A stretch of DNA of 40,690 nt from Nitrospira sp. LK70 (GTDB taxonomy: Bacteria > Nitrospirota > Nitrospiria > Nitrospirales > Nitrospiraceae), in assembly GCA_011090425.1 (NCBI GenBank), contig PHGD01000027.1, forward strand, positions 1 to 40,690, in the 5' to 3' direction. This document shows, one piece after another, positions 8,142-15,801 of this stretch; position 1 is the stretch's first letter, and every line of letters starts with the position of its first letter. The translations under genes were made by a program, and so were the position numbers. The notes under the pieces were generated by a model. It was not told the origin of the DNA. It did no database searches and saw only the letters and a list, made by a program, of their open reading frames with translations.

Positions 8142-9074
8142 ATGACGCTTCCCGTCGGTTGGGAAGGGCCGAATCACAATTTTTTAGGGATCGACGAGCC
8201 CTGGTGTCACCCGGACCAGGCGGGTGTCTATGTGTTGCCTGTTCCCTACGAACACACGTCCAGTTATATCCGTGGGTCGGACCGTGGCCCATCAGCCATC
8301 CTTGAAGCTTCCGCCCAGGTTGAATTCTACGACGAACAACTCGCGTGCGAACCATTTCGAGAATGGGGCGGAATCGCGACGGCTTCACCGTTAGATCTCA
8401 ACGGGAAGGTCGATCGCGCGGCGGTCGACGCGATCGAAGCCTTCGTCTCACCGCACGTAGGAACAGGACGGTTTGTGATTACGCTGACGGGCGAACACAC
8501 TGGTGCGTTGGGAGCGATTCGAGCCCATGCGAAACGATACCAGCGGATGACCGTTGTGCAGATCGATGCCCACGGAGATCTCCGAGATGCCTATCAAGGG
8601 AATCCGTTCAGCCATGCCAGCGTCATGGCGCGGGTGGTGGAGGACGGCTTACCCTTGGTACAGGTGGGTATTCGGTCGATCAGCCAGGAAGAGGTGGCTC
8701 GCATCGAAGCCACGGCCAGCATCAAGACGTTTTTTGCCGCCGCCATTCTCGATCCAGCCGGCCCGTACGAAGGCAAAGCGTCGAACTGGATACCTGACGT
8801 GGTTGCAGCCTGCCGAACGCCCGTGTACCTGACCTTCGACTGCGATGGGCTGGATGCGGCGATCGTTCCCGCCTTGGGCACTCCCGAGCCTGGTGGGCTC
8901 GGGTGGTATGATACCCTCAATCTCATCACGGCCCTGGCCAACGGACCCGGTATCGTCGGCATGGATGTCAGCGAGATCGCCCCCATCGAAGGATTCGTGG
9001 CGCCGCAGTTTTCCATCGCGCGGTTGATCTATCGTATACTGGGTCGTATCAAGGCCGGCCGGCGCGGCTATTAA
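8142..9074 (+). CDS. speB: Agmatinase / arginase-family ureohydrolase
   Basis: A 310-aa ureohydrolase expected to split agmatine into putrescine and urea with a binuclear manganese centre. Metal ligands can be read: His119 in TGEHT (usually GGDHS), Asp142, His144 and Asp146 in DAHGDLRD, Asp233 and Asp235 in TFDCDGLD, followed by GTPEPGG. The first ligand motif is a conservative variant. A GAGGGAAG ribosome-binding site precedes the ATG. Following directly after arginine decarboxylase makes agmatinase more likely than arginase or guanidinobutyrase; a role on aminopropylagmatine, as reported for some agmatinase homologues, cannot be excluded. The downstream gene rluF follows by 36 bases. Confidence 0.88.
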   Translation: MTLPVGWEGPNHNFLGIDEPWCHPDQAGVYVLPVPYEHTSSYIRGSDRGPSAILEASAQVEFYDEQLACEPFREWGGIATASPLDLNGKVDRAAVDAIEAFVSPHVGTGRFVITLTGEHTGALGAIRAHAKRYQRMTVVQIDAHGDLRDAYQGNPFSHASVMARVVEDGLPLVQVGIRSISQEEVARIEATASIKTFFAAAILDPAGPYEGKASNWIPDVVAACRTPVYLTFDCDGLDAAIVPALGTPEPGGLGWYDTLNLITALANGPGIVGMDVSEIAPIEGFVAPQFSIARLIYRILGRIKAGRRGY

Positions 9075-9110
9075 CGGTCGGCATCACAGGTCCATCGCTC
9101 CCTTCCTGAC

Positions 9111-9824
9111 GTGGTGCAAACCATTCGCATCAACAAGTTCTTTACAGACCATGGGATCTGTTCCCGGCGCGAGGCGGACCGTTTAATTGAGTCGGGCGTG
9201 ATCACGATCAACGGTCGGCCGGCGAAACTCGGCGACCAGGTATCGTCTAATGACGTCATCGCGCGGGAAGGCTCTGTGATTTCCAGGGAGAAAGCGAATC
9301 TCTACATCAAGTATCATAAGCCGGTCGGCGTCACGACAACGAGCGAATCGCATATCCCTCGGAATATCATCGCTGAGATAGGGCACCCGCGGCGGATTTT
9401 CCCGATCGGGCGGCTCGACAAGGATTCGTCCGGTCTGATCCTGCTGACGAACGACGGCGACATCGTGAATGAAATTCTCCGTGCCGAATTCGGACACGAA
9501 CGAGAGTACCTGGTGCAGGTCGATCGCCCGTTCGACCAATCCTTTTTGCATCATCTGTCGCGGGGCGTGGTGATCCTTGGAAGCCTAACGAAGCCCTGTC
9601 GGACGATACGAGTCGGGCGCGATCAGTTTCGCATTATCCTGACGGAAGGACGGAACCGGCAGATCAGGCGTATGTGCCAGGCGCTTGGCTATCGAGTGAC
9701 CAAGCTGCATCGGACGAGGATCATGCACATTACCGCCGAAGGGCTGCGCGTCGGCCAATGGAAAGAACTCACGAGTCAGGAACGTGAACGACTCCTGCAA
9801 TCCGTGGGACGGGATCGCTCATGA
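9111..9824 (+). CDS. rluF: 23S rRNA pseudouridine synthase RluF-like
   Basis: The 237-aa protein has an N-terminal S4 RNA-binding domain (RINKFFTDHGICSRREADRLI, about residues 5-50, opening quoted as RINKFFTDHG) and a RsuA/RluB-type pseudouridine synthase domain. The catalytic Asp lies in GRLDKDSSG, and the C-terminal GRNRQIRRMC and LHRTRIM motifs are those of RluF, which isomerises U2604 in E. coli 23S rRNA. Similarity to RluF is higher than to RluB or RsuA in the segments I can recall. Two adjacent GTG codons (9111 and 9114) are possible starts; no ATG is available. It converges with nhaR, the gap being only 29 bases. Confidence 0.85.
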   Translation: MVQTIRINKFFTDHGICSRREADRLIESGVITINGRPAKLGDQVSSNDVIAREGSVISREKANLYIKYHKPVGVTTTSESHIPRNIIAEIGHPRRIFPIGRLDKDSSGLILLTNDGDIVNEILRAEFGHEREYLVQVDRPFDQSFLHHLSRGVVILGSLTKPCRTIRVGRDQFRIILTEGRNRQIRRMCQALGYRVTKLHRTRIMHITAEGLRVGQWKELTSQERERLLQSVGRDRS

Positions 9825-9853
9825 TGGATCTCATCGTGAAGTCGGGACTTGCG

Positions 9854-10753
9854 TCAGCCGAGCAGTTCTTGCCGGGCCGTCCGGACGAGAGCGAGGACAG
9901 CCGGATGCTTCAGCCTTCGCTCCACGGTGATCGCGTAGAAATGCTGTTTGAGCGCTTCCAGCTCTCCGACCACCTGCACCCGATATTGGCGGCAGATCTC
10001 CTTCTCGATCACCGACCCGCCGGGGAAAATCCCATATCCGTCCTGGCCGAATGCCTTTAAGGTCGCACTGTCGTCGAACTCCCCGACGATGTTCGGATGC
10101 AGCCTCTGGTCGACCAGCCATTCATCGAGCAGTCGACGAAGCGCGGCATTGGAAGTCGGGAGAAGCATGGGTGCTCCGCTTAACGACTGTGGAAACCCTC
10201 GACGATATTGTGCCGCCAGCTTGGCCGTCGCAAACAGCATCACACCCGATTCTCCCAAGGGATGACTGTAGGTGAGCTCCTGGATGCTCGATGGGGCCGG
10301 CGTGTCGGCCATCACCAGATCCAATCGATGGGCCGTCAGATCGGCCAAGAGTTGGTGAAGTTTGTCTTCCTGACAGATCAAGCGGGTCGGTCGAGACTGT
10401 TTCAGCGCTGACTTGAGCAGTCTGGTCGCCAGCGGTTTTGGGACGGCGTCCGCGATGCCGACGACCAGCCGGGCAGGATGTCCATTCGTCTGCCCCTTGA
10501 CCGAGTTCATCAGCTCTTGACCGGTCGCGAAGATGTCCTCCGCGTACTTGAACACGAGCTGGCCCATTTCCGTCAGCGCCAGGCGGCGGCCCGTTCGTAT
10601 AAAGAGCTTTTCTCCCAACGTACATTCCAAGAGGTGGATCTGTCCGCTGATCGTGGGTTGCGCCAGGCGGAGTTCTTCGCAGGCTTTCGTCACGGTCCCG
10701 TGCTTGGCGACGGACCAGAAATACAAGAGATGATGATAGTTCAACCAATCCAT
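9854..10753 (-). CDS. nhaR: LysR-family regulator, NhaR type
   Basis: A 299-aa LysR-type regulator with an N-terminal winged helix-turn-helix (about residues 5-64, containing NYHHLLYFWSVAK and AQPTISGQI) and a co-inducer-binding domain. Its closest recognisable relative is NhaR, the sodium-responsive activator of nhaA: shared patterns include YHHLLYFW, GEFDD and the C-terminal RRLKHPAV. No sodium/proton antiporter gene is in the window. It is transcribed divergently from three tandem TolC-like genes across a 164-bp gap that contains dyads, so its likely local target is its own promoter and the export locus. Ion sensing is inferred from family only. Confidence 0.85.
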   Translation of the reverse strand: MDWLNYHHLLYFWSVAKHGTVTKACEELRLAQPTISGQIHLLECTLGEKLFIRTGRRLALTEMGQLVFKYAEDIFATGQELMNSVKGQTNGHPARLVVGIADAVPKPLATRLLKSALKQSRPTRLICQEDKLHQLLADLTAHRLDLVMADTPAPSSIQELTYSHPLGESGVMLFATAKLAAQYRRGFPQSLSGAPMLLPTSNAALRRLLDEWLVDQRLHPNIVGEFDDSATLKAFGQDGYGIFPGGSVIEKEICRQYRVQVVGELEALKQHFYAITVERRLKHPAVLALVRTARQELLG

Positions 10754-10801
10754 ATGGTACTAGGCCTCAGATTAGGTGACATACCAGTCGAGGAATCATA
10801 C

Positions 10802-10868
10802 ATCGGATTAGCCGATAACTCCAATCCGTTTTATCTATTTTGAAAAATAAGCACGAGATTGTTACTGT
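10802..10868. promoter_or_regulatory. Divergent nhaR-tolC control region with dyads
   Basis: Within the divergent gap two overlapping dyads are seen: ATCGG/CCGAT around a 5-base centre (10802-10816) and CGGATT/AATCCG around a 13-base centre (10804-10828). LysR regulators usually bind such imperfect palindromes in divergent promoters. A candidate -35 TTGAAA (10840-10845) and a weak TACTGT 17 bases later could serve the tolC genes. Assignment is inference from spacing and symmetry. Confidence 0.35.
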
Positions 10869-10917
10869 GAGCGCCGTCCGCCACCCGATGTGACCCGATG
10901 TGAAAGGGGCACCCCTC

Positions 10918-12471
10918 ATGATCGCTCTAGTATTGGCCATTGTGACTCTCCTGCCAATGACCGCACTGGCGGAACCGGTCATCGACTCGCGTGCCGTGCA
11001 GATCCAGTCGACTCGAACCGCTCCACTGACCATCGATGAAGTGCTGGCTCGTATCGAGTTGACGCATCCGCTGCTTCGGGCGATGGGAGCCGAGCGAACA
11101 AAGGCCCGAGCGAAGATCCTGAAGGCACTCGGAGCTTGGGAACCGACATTTAAGAGCTATTCACAGGTTGAACGTTATACGACGTGGAATCTCACGACGG
11201 CGTTCGACATTCCGAGCCAACATACGGGAGGATATAACGACACCACGGTCCAGGTGGGGCATCCCTGGGGGTTCCGGGTCGAAAGCGGGCTCCGTAGCGG
11301 CTTTGGAGATGCCGGCAATGACAACCGCATCGCTTTTCCCTCTGAGGTCCTAGCCACTTATCACACGCAGCATTTCTACTACGGCGGGTCGTTCCACGTG
11401 CTGCGAGGCCTCATGGTCAACGAGGAGAACGCCCAGTTTCAACAGGCCGAACTCGCGGGGCCACAGGCGGAGATCAAGGTGGCGCAGAAACGGCAGGACC
11501 TCTATCTCGCCGGTGCCGTGCAGTACTGGGATTGGCAGGTTGCCGTCAAGCAGGCCGAGATTGTGAAGCGCGCCTTAGCCGTGGCCGAAGAGCGGTTCAC
11601 GCAGATCGAGGGACAGGCCAAGCGTGGGCTGGTCTCGCCGCTCGATGTGATCGAAGCCAATCAAGAAGTCCAGCGACGCCGAGAGGTAGCGATCGCCGCC
11701 CAACGAAAGGTCGAATATGAGCAGTACAAGCTGTCTCTCTTTCTCTGGGAGAACGGTGAGCCGGTGGCGCCGCGAGCGGAATGGGCACCGGAGTTCCAGG
11801 GCGAAACGCCGGTCCCGACCAATGATGAGGTCGCGGACTACAAAGTGGAGGCGAAAGAAGTTCGACCGGAAGTGCGGGATCTCTACATCGAAGCCAAGAT
11901 GAACAATATCGATATCAAGCTCGCCAAGAACCAACTGCTCCCTAAGTTGGATATTGAAGGAGGGCCACAACCTAACTTTGCGGACTGGATGGTGGGATAC
12001 CAGTATCGGGTCGGCCTGCACGCTGAGCTGCCGCTGTTCCAGCGGGAAGCGCGTGGGAAGGTCATGGCCGCGGAAGTGAGCCAGCAGCAATGGGCGTTGA
12101 AGCAGCGCTATACCGAGCAACAAGTCACCTTCGACGTGGACAACTGGCTCTCGGCCCAAGTGCGGTCCAGAGACCGAGTGACAGCGGCGACGGAAGCCCT
12201 GCGGTTGGCCAAGACCTTGGAGGAAGGTGAACGGACCCGATTCAATATGGGTTCGAGCAGCGTCCTCTTTGTGAACATCCGTGAGCGCAACGTGGTGCAA
12301 ATGGCTTACCAGCTGTATCGGGCGCAGGCCGACTACGCCGTGGCTCGTGGAGGGATGTTGTGGGCGAGAGGACTCTTGTCGAAGCCCTGGCCGACAGAGT
12401 CCTTGGCGAAGTATGGAAATCCGCTAACGGCGGCGGGGATGAACGGGTACAAACGGCCGGGGCGCGATTAA
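10918..12471 (+). CDS. TolC-like outer-membrane efflux protein, copy 1
   Basis: A 517-aa TolC/OEP-family protein with an N-terminal signal peptide (MIALVLAIVTLLPMTALA) and mature start AEPVIDS. Two repeats of long amphipathic helices follow, with family-like patterns such as KRQDLYLAGAVQYWDWQVAV (first half), ALAVAEERF and EVQRRRE (coil) and a second half ending RAQADYAVARGGMLWARG. Three such chains would form the trimeric channel linking an inner-membrane pump and adaptor to the outside. The ATG at 10918 is chosen over GTG 10900 because AAAGGGG lies between them and the signal peptide then starts cleanly, as in the two paralogues. The next copy begins 23 bases downstream. Probably activated from the divergent nhaR control region. 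Confidence 0.87.
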   Translation: MIALVLAIVTLLPMTALAEPVIDSRAVQIQSTRTAPLTIDEVLARIELTHPLLRAMGAERTKARAKILKALGAWEPTFKSYSQVERYTTWNLTTAFDIPSQHTGGYNDTTVQVGHPWGFRVESGLRSGFGDAGNDNRIAFPSEVLATYHTQHFYYGGSFHVLRGLMVNEENAQFQQAELAGPQAEIKVAQKRQDLYLAGAVQYWDWQVAVKQAEIVKRALAVAEERFTQIEGQAKRGLVSPLDVIEANQEVQRRREVAIAAQRKVEYEQYKLSLFLWENGEPVAPRAEWAPEFQGETPVPTNDEVADYKVEAKEVRPEVRDLYIEAKMNNIDIKLAKNQLLPKLDIEGGPQPNFADWMVGYQYRVGLHAELPLFQREARGKVMAAEVSQQQWALKQRYTEQQVTFDVDNWLSAQVRSRDRVTAATEALRLAKTLEEGERTRFNMGSSSVLFVNIRERNVVQMAYQLYRAQADYAVARGGMLWARGLLSKPWPTESLAKYGNPLTAAGMNGYKRPGRD

Positions 12472-12494
12472 TCCGGCACAAGGAGCCTCCGTCA

Positions 12495-14039
12495 ATGGCT
12501 GCTTTATTACTCCTGATTCTGATCTTGCTTCCCGTGACGACACTGGCGGAACCGGTGCACGATTCAAGCGCGTTGAAGGCGCAGTCCGGCCGCACCGAGC
12601 CTCTGACCATCAGCGAAGTGCTCGCCCGTATTGAATTGACGCATCCGCTACTTCGGGCGACCGGGGTAGAACGGATAGAGGCCCGGGCGAAGATCCTGAA
12701 GGCGCTCGGGGCCTGGGAACCGACCTTCAAGAACGAGACAGAGGCGGGTCGCTATCAGGTTTGGAATTTCCTGGCCCTCAGGCAGGAGCAAACCGGAGGA
12801 TTTAACGATACCACCCTTGCGGTAGGGCATCCCTGGGGCTTCCGGATCGAAGGCGGGATCCGCAACGGCTTTGGGGATCGCTTCACACAAAGCGCTACTA
12901 CTTATATCGCGGATGTACAACTCTTCTACCATACACAACAAGCGCTCTTCGCGGGGGAGGCTCACCTGCTGCGCGGCTTCATGATCAACGAAGAGTACGC
13001 AGAGTTTCAAAAGGCCGAACTCGCGGGGCCGCAGGCGGAGATCACGGTGGCGCAGAAACGGCAAGATCTCTATCTCGCCGGCGCCGTGCAGTACTGGGAT
13101 TGGCAGGTCGCGGTCAAACAGAGCGAGGTGCAGCAGCGGGCCCTGGCCGTGGCCGAAGAACGGTTCACGCAGATTGAAGGGCAGGCTAAGCGTGGCCTGG
13201 CCTCGCCGCTCGACGTCATTGAGGCCAGGCAGGAAGTGCAGCGACGCCGAGAGATAGCGATCGCCGCCCAGCGGAAGGTGGAGTATGAGCAGTACCACCT
13301 GTCCCTCTATCTCTGGGAGAACGGCGAGCCGGTGACGCCACGACCGGAATGGGCACCGGAGTTCCAGGGCGAAACACCCCTCCCGACCAAGGATGAGATC
13401 GCGGCCTATAAAGTGGAGGCGAAAGAAGATCGGCCGGAAGTGCGGGAGATCTACATCGAAGCCAAGATGAACAATATCGACATCAAGCTCGCCAAGAACC
13501 ACCTGCTCCCAAAGTTGGATTTTAAGGGAGGACAAATGCCGTACGCCTTGGACTGGGTTGTGGGAATCGGGTATCGGTTCGAAGCGAACTTTGAGATGCC
13601 GCTGTTCCAGCGGAAAGGGCGTGGGGAGGTCATGTATGCGGAAGCGGACCAGCAACAATTGGTCATGAAACAGCTGTACACCGAGCAACAAGTCAGCGTC
13701 GACGTGGATAACTGGCTCTCAGCCATCGTGAGGGCTCGTGATCGGGTGAAGGCTGCGACGGAAGCGCTGCGGTTGGCCAAGACGCTGGAGGAGGGCGAAC
13801 GGACCCGATTCAATATGGGCGCGAGCACCGTCCTCTTTGTGAACGTCCGTGAGCGCAACGTGGTGACACAAGCCTACCAGCTGTATCGGGCGCAAGCCGA
13901 CTACGCCGTGGCCCGTGGAGGGATGCTGTGGGCGAGAGGACTATTGTCGAAGCCATGGCCCCAAAGCGAATTGGTCAAGTACGGGAACCCGGTGACGGCG
14001 GCGGGTATGAACGGTTACAAACGACCGGGACGCGATTAA
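12495..14039 (+). CDS. TolC-like outer-membrane efflux protein, copy 2
   Basis: A 514-aa paralogue of copies 1 and 3, with its own signal peptide (MAALLLLILILLPVTTLA). Long stretches such as AQKRQDLYLAGAVQYWDWQV and the C-terminal YALARG-like region (ADYAVARGGMLWARGLLSK) are identical or nearly so to copy 1, whereas residues about 70-150, following GAWEPTFK, differ sharply. In TolC proteins such a mosaic suggests conserved coiled-coil/adaptor contacts with a variable barrel or loop part. AAGGAG precedes the ATG at 12495; the frame is open further upstream into copy 1, but that part has no counterpart in the paralogues. Same role as copy 1. Confidence 0.87.
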   Translation: MAALLLLILILLPVTTLAEPVHDSSALKAQSGRTEPLTISEVLARIELTHPLLRATGVERIEARAKILKALGAWEPTFKNETEAGRYQVWNFLALRQEQTGGFNDTTLAVGHPWGFRIEGGIRNGFGDRFTQSATTYIADVQLFYHTQQALFAGEAHLLRGFMINEEYAEFQKAELAGPQAEITVAQKRQDLYLAGAVQYWDWQVAVKQSEVQQRALAVAEERFTQIEGQAKRGLASPLDVIEARQEVQRRREIAIAAQRKVEYEQYHLSLYLWENGEPVTPRPEWAPEFQGETPLPTKDEIAAYKVEAKEDRPEVREIYIEAKMNNIDIKLAKNHLLPKLDFKGGQMPYALDWVVGIGYRFEANFEMPLFQRKGRGEVMYAEADQQQLVMKQLYTEQQVSVDVDNWLSAIVRARDRVKAATEALRLAKTLEEGERTRFNMGASTVLFVNVRERNVVTQAYQLYRAQADYAVARGGMLWARGLLSKPWPQSELVKYGNPVTAAGMNGYKRPGRD

Positions 14040-14064
14040 CTCGGCAACAAAGGAGCATCCTGCC

Positions 14065-15663
14065 TTGATCCTTCTCTTGCTGCTCTCGTTGATGAGTGTG
14101 CCGGCGACCGTATCGGCGGAACCGGTGATCGACTCGAGCGCCGTGCAGGCTCAGTCGACTCGCACCGCTCCTCTGACCATTGCTGAGGTGTTCGCCAGGA
14201 TTGAGTTGACCCATCCGCTGCTCCGGGTCACCGGACTGGAGCGGACGCAGGCTCGGGCGAAAATCCTGAAAGCGTTGGGTGCGTGGGAGCCGAAGCTTCG
14301 GAACGAACTCGAGTTCGACCGGTATGAATCGTATAATCTGACGAACGTTCAAGGCGCTCCGAATAAGTTGAGTGTTGCCTATAATGATACCTATCTCAAG
14401 ATCGGGCACCCCTGGGGGTGGGAGATCTTCGGCGGTATCCGTAACGGCTTTGGGGATAGAGCCACCATCACCGGTAGTGGCAACACCCTAAATCCGCCTC
14501 ATACCCCACTGAGTCCCGCTGTGGCGATCCCTCAAGACATGCAACTGTTCTATCCGCAGCAATCGGTCATCGTCGGCGGAGCGCTTAATCTCCTGCGGGG
14601 ATTCATGGTTAACGAAGAGTATGCCGGATTGCAACAGGCGGAGATCGCCGGGCCGCAAGCCGAGGTGAAGGTGGCCCAGAAACGGCAAGATCTCTATCTT
14701 GCCGGGGCCATTCAATACTGGGATTGGCAGGTCGCCGTCAAACAAGCCGATGTGGTGAGGCGTGCGCTGGCCGTCGCGGAAGAGCGCTATCGCATGGTTG
14801 AGGGGAAAGCCAAAGCCGGCGCGGTCGCTCCCATCGACGTGGTCGAAGCCCGAGAAGAAGTTCAGCGCCGTCGAGAGGCTGCCATTGCCGCGCAACGGAA
14901 GGTGGAGTATGAGCAATACAAGCTGGCGTTGTTTCTCTGGGAAAACGACGGACCGGTGACGCCGAGACCCGAATGGGCCCCGGAATTTGAGGGAGAAACG
15001 CCGGTGCCGAGTGAAGAGGAGGTAGCGGCCTTCAAAGTAGAAGCGACGGAGGATCGGCCGGAAGTACGCGATCTCTACATTGAATTCAAATTGAACAATG
15101 TCGAATTAAAACTGGCGAAGAATAGTCTGCTTCCAAAGCTAACGCTTGAGGGAGGGCCGCAGACGGGTGCTATCTATGTCTTCGGAGGGTTCGCTTACAA
15201 AGTTGGTCTTTTCTTCAGTATGCCGTTGTTCAATCGAGGTGCCCGAGGGAAGGTGCTTCATGCGGAGGCTGAGCAGGAACGATTGGTCTATAAGCAAGCC
15301 TTCATGGAGCGACAGGTCCAGATCGAGGTTGATAACTGGCTTTCAGCGATTGTGCGGGCCCGAGACCGAGTGAAGGCCTCGACAGAGGCTCTGCGCTTGG
15401 CCAAGGCCTTAGAAGAAGGCGAACGGGCTCGGTTTAACATGGGAGCAACGAGCGTGCTCTTCGTCAACCTGCGCGAGCGTGCGGTGGTCGAAGCGGCCTA
15501 TGAGGTCTACCGAGCCCAGGCCGATTATGCAGTTGCTCGTGGAGGGATGTTGTGGGCCAGAGGGGCCTTGTCGAAGTCGGTACCTGATAGTGTGCTTGCC
15601 AAGTATGGGGATCCGATCATCTCGGCCGGCTCGTCGGGGCCGAAAAAACCAGGACGGGACTGA
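14065..15663 (+). CDS. TolC-like outer-membrane efflux protein, copy 3
   Basis: The third tandem paralogue, 532 aa, starting with TTG at 14065 after a strong AAAGGAG; the signal peptide is LILLLLLSLMSVPATVSA. It shares the AEPVIDSSAVQ mature start and the KRQDLYLAGAIQYWDWQVAV core with copies 1 and 2 but is the most divergent of the three and carries a Pro/Thr-rich insertion (NTLNPPHTPLSPAV, about residues 140-153) absent from the others. Such an insertion would suit a surface loop. It ends 138 bases before the ABC gene, with which it probably forms one export locus. Confidence 0.86.
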   Translation: MILLLLLSLMSVPATVSAEPVIDSSAVQAQSTRTAPLTIAEVFARIELTHPLLRVTGLERTQARAKILKALGAWEPKLRNELEFDRYESYNLTNVQGAPNKLSVAYNDTYLKIGHPWGWEIFGGIRNGFGDRATITGSGNTLNPPHTPLSPAVAIPQDMQLFYPQQSVIVGGALNLLRGFMVNEEYAGLQQAEIAGPQAEVKVAQKRQDLYLAGAIQYWDWQVAVKQADVVRRALAVAEERYRMVEGKAKAGAVAPIDVVEAREEVQRRREAAIAAQRKVEYEQYKLALFLWENDGPVTPRPEWAPEFEGETPVPSEEEVAAFKVEATEDRPEVRDLYIEFKLNNVELKLAKNSLLPKLTLEGGPQTGAIYVFGGFAYKVGLFFSMPLFNRGARGKVLHAEAEQERLVYKQAFMERQVQIEVDNWLSAIVRARDRVKASTEALRLAKALEEGERARFNMGATSVLFVNLRERAVVEAAYEVYRAQADYAVARGGMLWARGALSKSVPDSVLAKYGDPIISAGSSGPKKPGRD

Positions 15664-15801
15664 GGGGTAGGAAGAGGGGTACTACCATATAGTTCATTTG
15701 ATGGGCTTGGCAGTAGGTTTTCAAACGTGATTAAGTGCATCCGTGGTTAAATTCAGCAAGGGGCGTATGATCCACATTCTGACTTATTACTGGGGGTACT
15801 C

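Larger units (their letters stand above)
10918..15663 (+). repeat. Tandem triplication of a 1.5-kb tolC-like gene
   Basis: Three complete reading frames of the same family stand head to tail with 23-25-bp gaps. DNA identity is patchy: long nearly identical blocks (for example around 11450-11560, 13010-13120 and 14640-14750) alternate with unalignable segments at roughly the same place in each gene. That pattern fits duplication followed by diversification or gene conversion. Confidence 0.8.

Noticed and set aside
12648-13691. 347-aa frame on the minus strand
   Set aside because: It is antisense to the second tolC-like gene, with matching shadows in the other copies; typical of high-GC DNA.
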